NCBI RefSeq assembly: GCF_037325665.1 | Contig: NC_090246.1 | Coordinates: forward strand, 16,529,297-16,593,296 | DNA from: Littorina saxatilis | Taxonomy: Eukaryota; Mollusca; Gastropoda; Littorinimorpha; Littorinidae | Direction: 5' to 3' | DNA length: 64,000 nucleotides | Shown: piece by piece, positions 45,176-56,814 of the stretch | How positions within the stretch are numbered: position 1 is the stretch's first letter | Layout: each line of letters starts with the position of its first letter | Made by a program: the position numbers and the translations under genes | Notes under the pieces: model-generated | The model's input: only the letters and a program-made list of their open reading frames with translations | What the model was told of the DNA's origin: nothing | The model's database searches: none

Positions 45176-48100
45176 ATAAAGAGAGAGAGAGAGAGAGAGG
45201 AAGAGAGAGAGAGAGTGTGTGTGTGTGAATGTGTGTGTGCATTTTCACTGTGATCAAATAAAAGAGAAAGGCCAGTCACCACGCACATCCTCGGCTCGCA
45301 TGCAATGTATTTATATAGCAAAGGGAATGCCTGTAATTCACACAGATCAATCACTTGGTCTTAAACGTGCACAAGACAAAAACGTTCATACTGGGGGAGC
45401 GAGCCAGTCTGAAGAGTACTCGGGTCCAGCGCGAGCGTTTTTTATCTGAAAGATTGCCAGATACCCAAGTTTCAATTAATGGCATGGAAAGTTTGAAGAA
45501 ATGACATAGGAATGAATGTCTTACTCTTAGTTGGGGTATGAAAATGGGTGCAAAAATGTTTTGCACAGTTTAGTTTTAAGTTCACCAAAAATGGGTGAAA
45601 CCTGTTTTAAATTTTAAAAAGAAGGGGTTCTTAAAATAATGTTCATTTTCAGATGTTATAACAGAAAGTATGAAAAAGCAAGGTCTTAAATGGTGGTATT
45701 TGGTATGTTTATTTGGGGGCTCTGAATTGGGGGGGGGGGGGGGGGAGTCAACTGTTTACACTTCCACACATACAATAAGTTAATAACGTTTCTTGTGCTC
45801 AGCTTCAGGGGAGACCAGCAGTGTTGCAGAAGGGGGAGTGGCAGACGAGGATGATTACAATGACTCAGAAGAAGACACAGAACTGCAGAAAGCGAAACAG
45901 GCATTGACTGGGCGGGGTGTGACTCTGTCTGATCTGATGGATGATGACATCATACAGGCAGGGGCAAATACCCTCTCCATTGATTACAGAGTAAAAATGA
46001 AGTTTTTTCATTTAATTTGTCACGTTTTTTTTGTTTTTTTGGATGTGTATAATTTGTATGATTTGGAGTAGATTTCGGAACCCCCCGCGGGTTAGGGGGA
46101 GTCCCATATTGGTTGGGACGAGAAAGAATTTACCCGATGCTAACCAGCATGTCGTAAGAGGCGACTAACAGGTTCTGTTTCTCCTTTTACCCTTGTTAAG
46201 TGTTTCTTGTATAGAATATAGTCAATGTTTGTAAAGATTTTAGTCAAGCAGTATGTAAGAAATGTTACGTCCTTTGTACTGGAAACTTGCATTCTCCCAG
46301 TAAGGTCATATATTGTACTACGTTGCAAGCCCCTGGAGCAATTTTTTGATTAGTGCTTTTGTGAACAAGAAACAATTAACAAGTGGCTCTATCCCATCTC
46401 CCCCCTTTCCCCTATCCCATCTCCCCCCTTCCCCCGTCGCGATATAACCTTGAATGGTTGAAAACGACGTTAAACACCAAATAAAGAAATTTGTCGTTAT
46501 CACTATCTGTTTCATGTCCTATATGTGACTATGTCTACAGGTACAAATAAGCTCTGATTGTTTGTTTGATCATGTGGATAGGTGAGACTTGTTTAATAAT
46601 GTACATATCAACATCCAACTTATTTGCCAGCATTAATCACTGTCTCTTGTTGCGCACGTAAATTACACTACAGTAAAACATCGGATTTTCAGGGTCAGCG
46701 CTTTGAGGCAGACTTGTTGCCGACTGGCAAGATCAAGTGGCAAGGTGCAGAAGAGGAGTTTGGCACGCCCAGCGCATGGGCCACACACTGCAAGCGACTT
46801 GTCAACCCCATCAAACGGTCAGGCTGTGGTTGGGCGTCAGTAAGTTTTACCGATACTTAATGACATACAATATTGATTAAAAATAGCAAAGGACTCTCAT
46901 TTTGACCCTCTCTTTAGAAGTGAAATCTCTGACATCAGAAGTGAAACAAAGTTTGAAAAGACGTCATAGGGTGCATAATGGCATCACGTAAAACTTCATG
47001 GCTCAAGTATGACAAAGTGACAAAGAATTTTGAGAACGAAGCTTGTCTCAGTGACATCAGCAGTACAAAATTAATCGTAAGGTCACCGCCAGGCTGTGCA
47101 TGTATCGGTATCGTATATCATTAAAGGGATATTATTGATCTGACCGTTTGGGGGAGTTTCTGGTGAATTTGACAAATCTGAAGAATCTGGGGAATCTACT
47201 GTGCCTTAATAGGTAGACCGAATGCACCCTCTATGAAGTAGTATCCTTAGTTACGCTGATGGGGTCTATGTCGACCAAAAGAGTGGGATTCCCTGTAGGT
47301 GAAGTTCCTGTAGGAGGATTCCCTGTATATAGGGAATCTCACAGAGTGGAATCCCTGTAGCGTTTTGCTGATCTCGCTGAAAGTCACATGATGCTTAAGC
47401 GAAATTGGTAGATTCTTATCATGTGTTTTTTGTGTGTGTTTTTTTAGATTTGTTTTTGTTTGTTTGTTTTTATATATCTTTCTGTGGATTTATGTTTGTG
47501 TCTGTATTTGATTTTGTTTTAATTTAGTTTGGGCTTGGTTTGATTTTGTTTTGCTTTATGTTATTCAGTTAAATCAACTTATTCATTTTTGCATTGCCCT
47601 TGCACCTATTTTTCTGGCTATATTTTGCATTTAACCAAGCTGTCTTGAGTCTTCTGAAGTTGTGTCCAGTCTGTTTGGGATGGGGAAGAGGAGGGGATAA
47701 ATTCGTACCATAAAGTAGTTCTGAAGTTTTTGTGCAGGTAAAGTACAAGGGTCGCAAACTGGACACATGGAAATCCGTCTGGTCACGACGTCATCACCCC
47801 GGCAGTCCATTTCGAAGCACTGTAAGTTGTTTTCTTTTAACTGCATTTTTGTACAGTGGAACCCCCCTTTTAAGACTCCCCAAATTAAAAACTCCTTCTT
47901 TTGAAGACCTTACCGTACTTTTTCAGATTTGCTGTTCATAATTGAGAGATTAAACTCTCTAAATTTACCTCCATTTTAAGACTCCCTCCCGGGCGGGGAT
48001 GTAGCTCAGTCGGTAGCGCGCTGGATTTGTATCCAGTTGGCCGCTGTCAGCGTGAGTTCGTCCCCATGTTCGGCGAGAGATTTATTTCTCAGAGTCAACT

Positions 48101-51100
48101 TTGTGTGCAGACTCTCCTCGGTGTCCGAACACCCCCGTGTGTACACGCAAGCACAAGACCAAGTGCGCACGAAAAAGATCCTGTAATCCATGTCAGAGTT
48201 CGGTGGGTTATAGAAACTCGAAAATACCCAGCATGCTTCCTCCGAAAACGGCGTATGGCTGCCTAAATGGCGGGGTAAAAAACGGTCATACACGTAAAAT
48301 TCCACTCGTGTAAAAAACACGAGTGTACGTGGGAGTTTCAGCCCACAAACGCAAAAGAAGAAGAAGACTCCCTCCCTTTTCTCAGAATTGTGGCTTTGGA
48401 GGTCCTAATACGGAGGTTCCAATGTAATACGGTTGACTCTTTTTCCCCTCCACTTTCAAGACTCTTTGATATAAGATGCCCCCCCCCCCCACCTCTAATC
48501 TTCTTTCAAGACCTTGCTCTGTTTTATTTAGATTTTTTTTCTCATAACATCTGTACGGTTACCTCTATTTAATTAAGACTCTCTCTCTTCTTTTAAAGGG
48601 AATATTAATGGGCATCTGCCCATCTCCAAACATGAATGTGTGCCTGCTTTCCTGTGCATTTTTTGCCCAAAAAAGCACCATTCAACCAAATCACAGGAAA
48701 AACAATAACTAAATCGGGTTATTCCCCTTTATATCACGGTACCTGCGATATGATGCTCCTCCAGGTATAGAGGGCGCTTCCTTGAATTACTTGGACCACA
48801 ATAGACCCGTTAGGACAGCCTGCGTGCAATGTAGGGACACTTTTGGCTGGTCCCCATGTTAATTGTTATTTCATCACAGGTACCACTGTTCTCTATTCTG
48901 TCTTGACCAGTCTCCTCACCAGGCAGCACTGGCAGTAGAGTCACACAACGGCACCAGTCTCAGGGCCATGCAGCTGGCCAGGCAGGAAAACGGAAAGCCG
49001 AAAACTGAAGTCACAGCAACAACAGAAGCAGCACAAACATCTCTTGTTGAAACAATTACATCAACAACAGCTTCATCTTTGACCGGAACAGCAGAAGTTT
49101 CAGCAACAGCAGCATCAGCAACATCCCCTGTGTCAAATGGAGCAGGGAACAGTGCATCATCGAGGTAATTAGTCGGTATTCACTGATCCAGGTCTTTATT
49201 TTTTATATTCTTTGAGGGGATGAGTCTGCAGCTAAGTCGGTAGCAGGATGACGTTCTGTAACCAGTACGTCGCTATCTGTGTGTGGGTCTGAGTCCGGAG
49301 GGAGTCTTAAAACGGGGGTAAATTTACTGAGGCTATGGAGAGAAGGTCTGAAAAATCAGGATCTTAAAAGGAAAAAGTCTTAAATTGTGGGTCTTGAAAG
49401 AGGGGTTCCACTGTATTTGACAGAATCAAAATTCTATGCAGACTTTAAGCAGACAGAATCGTACCATCCTTGTCTGCAAATGAGTGCAAAAGGACCCATA
49501 TGCAGAGTAAAGTTTCCAGCGACAGTCTGCATGGACACCCTAAAAGATGGCGTTATGCTGCCCTAAGGCAGGGTAAAACCAGGTGCAGCTCGCAAAACTC
49601 TTACCTTGGGGGGTTAAAAGCGCAGGGATGCAGGAGAAGAAGAAGAATATTCTTGGAGGTTTGGGTTTCAAATTTGTGAGTGTGCATGTGCATAGCAAAT
49701 GTGTCTGCATGTGATGTATTTACTGATCCGCGCAACAAAGTAAATGCACACTTTATAATACCATCATAGATGTGCAAGACCTTTTGTTTTTCACGTGATG
49801 ATAATCTTCTTCTTCTTCAGCGTTCCAGAATTTTCTGGTTACGTGTGAACTCGTTTGCCCATTTGGGTTCCACAAACTATACTCTGAGAGCATAGTCAGC
49901 TTCACTCCGCTTTCATTGACTAGGCATTCTGGGTATTTTCGTATTTCCATAACCCACCGAACTCCAACATGGATTACAGGATCTTTTCCGTGCGCACTTG
50001 GTCTTGTGCTTGCATGTACACACGAAGGGGGTTAAGTCACTAGCAGGTCTGCACATAAGTTGACCTGGGAGATCAGAAAAATCTCCACTCTTAACCCACC
50101 AGGCGGCAGCGACCGGGATTCGAACTCACGACCTCCCGATTAGGAGGCCGACGTCTTACCACCACGCCACTGCTCCCGTCGCAGCATATATTCAAAGTTT
50201 TGCATGCAGAGGCAAGCAGAACTGATCTGTGCAACAAAGAAAACGCATATTTTATGCTATCAGATGTGCAAAACCTTGTGTCTGTCACAAGGCATATCTA
50301 CAAAATACAAATTTGTGCACACCCAGTGACATTGAGTGTATGATTTTTTTCCATGGTAGGAATCAAACTTTACACAATAATTGTTTTGTTTTCTGTTTTG
50401 TTTTCCAGGCCTTATTCAGATAGCTATGTTCAACCTCAAGCTATTCAAGAGGAAGGTTGGTGAATTTTGAACATTACATTTTACATTTCTTAGGAGAAGA
50501 AAAAAATACATGAACTTTCATACATTTGTAACTGTTTATGGTTGTACATGTATGTTATAAAGTATTACTGTTGATGCGAGGTATGGATGAGACGTGGATT
50601 GCACAGACGAACAGAGTCATGTCAACATGCACACACACACACGGTCACACAGGTGCACACGCACACACAAACACTCAGAGAAATTTATGAAATATGGAAA
50701 ACATCTGAATTTCAAAGGGTTTCTCTGATTCGTTCCCTTCATGTTGTTCACTAGTCTTGTCTCCATTACTTTAACAGTTAGCAGATCAGTAACGCTAAAT
50801 ATGGTCGTCCTGGAATTTTGGCGTAACTCGATTCTTGGTGATTTTGGTGTTTTTGTGCTTCAGACTAAGTAAATCATTCTCCATGAGGAATATTCTCTTA
50901 AATACAGTTGAAAATACATGATTTAACATTATTTTATCTTTCTATCCACACCAAGAAGGAATATAAACACTATTTCATAATCAAAAATAATCCGGATTTA
51001 GCTTCTCCTAAAAAGCTGTTTATAATTCTTTTATCTTTCTATCCACACCAGGAAGGAATATAAACACTATTTCATAATAACAATAATCAGTTTGTCCTTC

Positions 51101-54100
51101 CCCGGAAAAGCAGTTAAAAATGAGTTACGTCAAAATTCCTCGACGATGTCATTAATTATCTTCTTCTTTTTGCTACCAGCCCTCAACCTCTCCGCGTCTG
51201 GTCCCAACGCCGGCAGCAATCACCCAGACGAAAATGGAAAAGCACAGTCTGAACACCTCACACCCTGTGGTTTAGCAGCTAGCGGTCAGCGATTATCGGT
51301 GGCGTATGCATCTCTTGGTCCTCGCAGCGATGCCAGGTATATACACCAAAACTTTTCACATGAATGGTTATTGATGGAGTAAGAGCTAAATATGGCTCCA
51401 GTAAAAAAATGACTGCTAGTCAGAGAGTTGTGAAACGCAAACATGGGGGAGAGTGAAAACACCTTGACGATTAATGACAAAGGATAGCAGGACAGATACA
51501 TACTGCTAGACTTAAAATTGTTTGAGCTGTGTTGAATTACACTTGTGATGAGAGGTGTAAGTTCATGTGCATCAGTGGTAGTTGTGGTGGAAGTAAATTT
51601 GAAGAGTGTAAGCTGTTTGTAAAATCCAGTTTCAGGTAAAGGTATCAACATTTCTAAATGGTTACCACATTGATGCTAAGAAGGGTCGCACTTCTCCTTC
51701 TTTGCCTGTATTGTGTGTTTGTGTGTGTGAGTGTGTGTTTTGGATATCTGATGTTACACCCCCGGTATAGGGGTGTGTATAGGTTTCGCTCGATGTGTTT
51801 GTTTGGGTGTTTGTTTGGGTGTTTGTGTGTTTGTGTTCGCATAATTATAGATCTCAAGAATGAACGGACCGATCGTCACCAAACTTGGTGAACAGGTTCT
51901 ATACATTCCTGAGACGGTCCTTACAAAAATTGGGACCAGTCAAACACACGGTTAGGGAGTTATTGCTGGATTAAAATTATACAAGGACTTATACAGGGAC
52001 ATCTTCATGGTCAAAGGGAAATAACCATTCTCACTCAGTCACTGCCACCAACTGAGAAGGTTATTTCCCTTTGACGGGGGTGTTTTTCCTACCTCCTAGG
52101 AATTTCTTGTTGTTTTTGTTGTGGCTTATCTCATGTTACATGTGTGTGTATATGTGTTCATGCATGCAAGTGTGTGAGTGTGTTTTTGTCTGTCTTGTTT
52201 TTGGAGCTTCTGTTTCTTGCTATGCACCATTTTGCTAGCCCATATTTAATGGAAAGTGAGACCTTTCTTTCTCTTTGGTTGCAGAGACCCCTGTACATTT
52301 GTAAAGTGTGAGCATTTTGCCACACTTGGCAGAACCCAGCCCTTCAACGTCACAGTATCAACAAATGCACTTATGCTAATGGTGAGACTGCTGTCATTAT
52401 TTTAAGTGCTAATTTATCAAGGCCTACTGCTGTGATGAAACATGGTTCTTTGTACTTTTTTTTTTAGATAACCATTATGAACAATTAAATGTGTATGGTG
52501 AGCGTTTTTGCTTTCTCTGCGTCTTTAATGTAAAGAAATAATAATAACTGTAAACATTTCTCACATGCTTATGAGACTAGCTTTTAGTGTCAGAGTGAAT
52601 CAATTTCTCCATCCTTTTCCATGTGTATAGTTTAACTGGCATCTTATTTATTTGATTATTGCAAGATGTTTACTCAAAAACTTGAGTAATCATTAAAAAG
52701 TAATCTGACAATTTGCAAACTTTCACAAGATATACATGTCTATGTGTGGTTTTTATTTATTTATTAAGGAGATTTCTATAGTGCATAACTAAAAGCACTA
52801 TGCGCTTTACAATATCACTAGGTATAAGCACACGCAGACATATTCTGATTAAATAGAACTTAGCCTAGCAAGACATACTAAGAACATTAAACATTTGAGT
52901 TCATACAAAAATAGAGAATTAAATTAAATACTGGACAAACGATTAAAATAAGCTTAAGGCCTACACCAACTGCAATGAGCTATTTCAAATACAAAAGTTT
53001 AGTTAACTATAAAAGGCAGTGCATAAAACTCCATAATCCTAAGAGGGTCGAACAAATAAGAAACATAAGACTATTTTACTATAATTACTTTGTAAAAAAT
53101 AATAAACATGGAATACAAAGCTGTAATTGCTAACAACAAATTTTAAAAGATTTTCATATCTTGTCTGTTTGGCTTACCACAGCCTAGGTGCTGAATTTCC
53201 ATGAAAGTAACCTCACATAACCTTACCTTTCCTGATTATCCGAATTATAATGATACCTTTCTTATTTTGTAGGATTTCCATTGTCATCTGTCAACATCAG
53301 AGGTGGTGGGCTACTTGGGAGGTTCTTGGTGTCCCCAGACTCAGAGTGAGTTTTGCTTTCTCTATTTTTCTGCAAAATTGTTGCTTAAATTAGGGCTTCT
53401 TTTCAAGAACGTTCTGGGTAATGATTAACTTAAGCGTGTTAAATTCATAGCCCACAATCCGGTGGCATTATTAACTTACTTTTGATACAAGTCCCTTTAA
53501 TCAACCCAAAATATAATTATCGTGAAATTAATTGACGGATTGAGCACCAAACTTAAGCAGAATTAACTAATTTCGTCAATTGATCGATGAAAATGACAAG
53601 AAAATGCATATGTAATATCAACAGAATCAGAGAGAGTTGTTTCCCCTCCGTTGTAATATTGACAGAGTTTCCCCCCATTCATTGAAAATGGCGACGTTTC
53701 CTTCTTTAATGCATGCAAACAAAAGGTTTACGCAATGCGCATCCGTACAGTTTATTCCGCGACTTTCAAAGGTATCTAAAATGACTTGTTATGCAGGTTC
53801 TGCAAAATTGGAGGCTTTAATTGCAGTGGATTCTGAGCTATGAATTGAACACGCTAAAGTTCAACATTGCCACGTTCTGTTCAGAAACACATCATGTAGG
53901 CCTTTCTGGTTGGCACCTACATTGGAACCACACTTTTGAGACCCCTGATTGTAAGACTCTCTATCTTTTAAGACCCTGTTTTTTCAGATTCTCTGTTCTT
54001 CTTCTTCTGCGTTCGTGGGCTGAAACTCCCATGTACACTCGTGTTTTTTGCACGAGTGGAATTTTACATGTATGACCGTTTTTTCCCCCGCCATTTAGGC

Positions 54101-54804
54101 AGCCATACGCCGTTTTCGGAGGAAGCATGCTGGGTATTTTCGTGTTTCTATAACCCACCGAACTCTGACATGGATTACAGGATCTTTTTCGTGCGCACTT
54201 GGTCTTGTGCTTGCGTGTACACACGGGGGTGTTCGGACACCGAGGAGAGTCTGCACACAAAGTTGACTCTGAGAAATAAATCTCTCGCCGAACATGGGGA
54301 CGAACTCACGCTGACAGCGGCCAACTGGATACAAATCCAGCGCGCTACCGACTGAGCTACATCCCCGCCCAGATTCTCTGTTCATAATCTCTGTAAATTT
54401 CCTTCCGTTGCAAGACTCCCTCCTTTTTTAAACCTGATTGTTCAGATTTTTTAAGGTCTTGAAAGAGGGACTCTTAAGGTGCACAGTATGTGGAACCCTC
54501 CTTTTAACTAAGCCACCAAAATGTGAGAAAATATGGTGTGAACAGAGAGAGAGAGAGTCTTAACAAAAAAATGGATGTGAATTTACAGATATTTTTAACA
54601 AAAAATCTGAGAAATCAGAGTCTTAAAATGGGTAAGTCTTTAATTTGGACATCTTTAAAGGTGGGTTCCACAGCAACAAGCTGTCCAGCCCACCTTTAAG
54701 TTAATCTAAGGTTGTCATCACAGGAAATAATTAAGGGAAAGTGTGTTACTTGCTGTATGCTAAGTTGTATGATGTCATTTCATCTCAATTTCACTTTTGA
54801 TCAG

Positions 54805-54887
<83 letters not shown>

Positions 54888-54894
54888 TTCTCTC

Positions 54895-54942
<48 letters not shown>

Positions 54943-56733
54943 TCCCCCTCCCCCCCCCTTCCCATCTCTCTCGCGGACAATCATCTCTTTCCTTTTCATT
55001 AACATTTTCATGTTTATGGTTTCTTCTGTTATGGTGTGAACATGTTTTTTGGCTCACGTAAGTGTAGCCTATGCGATCGTAACTTTGTCTGTCTGTGCGT
55101 GTGTGTGTGTGTGTTTGTGCGTGTGTATGTCTGTGGTAGAAACTCTAACATTTGAAGACGTCACATTACATTGACGTCACATTATGACGTAAGAGGGTTA
55201 GACGTCACGCGAAGGAAGTTCTGAAAGTCTCGATCATTATTATTTTGAGCGGGCCGAGACTCTGTTGGCAGTCGTGTCCCTGTAAGTAGGCTACAGCAGT
55301 CCCTGCAATGTACGGCCCCCGGCGTGAGCGGACACCTGACATGTACGGACACATTTGCTGGGCACGGAGTGTTTTCCTTCTATATTTGCCCCCCCTTAAA
55401 CGGACACCTGCAAAACGTGGACGCGGACACTCATTTTCGGTCCCAACAGCAGGTCATACCTCCAATGTACGGACAGACCATCGTCAAATTTTCACCACAA
55501 CAAAATCGATAACAGAGCAGTCCGGCTCTTGGGACAAAGATCACAGCCGCAATGGCGTGATGACAGTCACTGATAACTTGAGTGCCCGTGTACCCATCAG
55601 GGCCGGGGGGGGGGGGGGGGGGGGGTAGTTTTGGTCAGGAGTGGAGTACATGCGAAGATGCCAACATGAAACTGCACTGAGCTCTTTATTCTTGTCTGTT
55701 GGACGTAAACAACAGAAACCACAGTCGATAAAGGTCCTGAGCGAAAGAGAGTGAAAAACCGGCCACAGTTCTCAGCATCGTGTGTCTGTGTGTAACCTCT
55801 TTCATTGACAAGATACTCTTGTTTCCCCTCAGCCTTGACCAGTGTTGCCTTATCTATGAACCCTTCAGTTGTCTTGCTTTGTCAAAAGTTACAACACAGT
55901 CAACTGGTTTTGCTCTGAGTGAACAGTGCAGCTGGCCTCTCTGTCCACAGTCCCCAACAGTACATGGCTGGAGAGAGTGAGAGAGAGGGAGGGGGGTGGG
56001 GGTGGAGGGGTAGCTGGCTAAACTCTGTGGGTATCCGGTGTCACTGCATGTCAGCAGGAAGAGCATTGGAGAGAAATAGAGAGGTGTACTCTTCCACACA
56101 ATTTCCAAGCATCAGTTGTCACGGCTTGGTGCAGGCATTAGTGAGGGAGAGTGGGAGCTGTGTTATGTACAGTGTATTTCCGACTGAAGAGTGAAAAGTC
56201 ACTGCCATGCCACATGATCGGCATGCAGTCAATAAAGCCAGACAAGAAAAAAATAAATTACATGATTATGACATGCAGCTCTATCTGCTGCTATTTATTC
56301 AAACTGGTTTTCAAGCTTATTCTTGCAAAGCATCTGCACACGCTCTTCTGTGCTGTGTTTGTGTGGCTGCTTTCGTATGTCAGTGCATGGTGAGTGTGTT
56401 CACTACCTTGAGGATTTATTTTATCTCTTCTTTTCAACACTTTTCATACAAATCATTTTTACAGAACGTTTAAAGAAGTATTCGGAGTTTATTGTTATTG
56501 TTTAGTAGCCACAAGAAGTGATTAGCATAGACTCAATCCTGTTGTTTGTGTGTCTCTGTGTGAGTGTATGGGGGAGGGGGTGGTGTGGTCACCCCTCCCG
56601 TGACCGGACACCTGCAATGTACGGACAGTTTTGCTATGGCCCAAGGGTGTCCGTTCATGAGAGGGACTGCTGTACATGCAGACAGACAGATCTAGATCTA
56701 GTGTCTCGCTTTCTTGCACAGTTTCACCTATGC

Positions 56734-56814
<81 letters not shown>

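Noticed and set aside
48006-48320. Frames of 70-104 codons repeated at 48006, 53961, 54041 and 58794
   Set aside because: They recur because they lie in copies of the same SINE, not because of a protein family.
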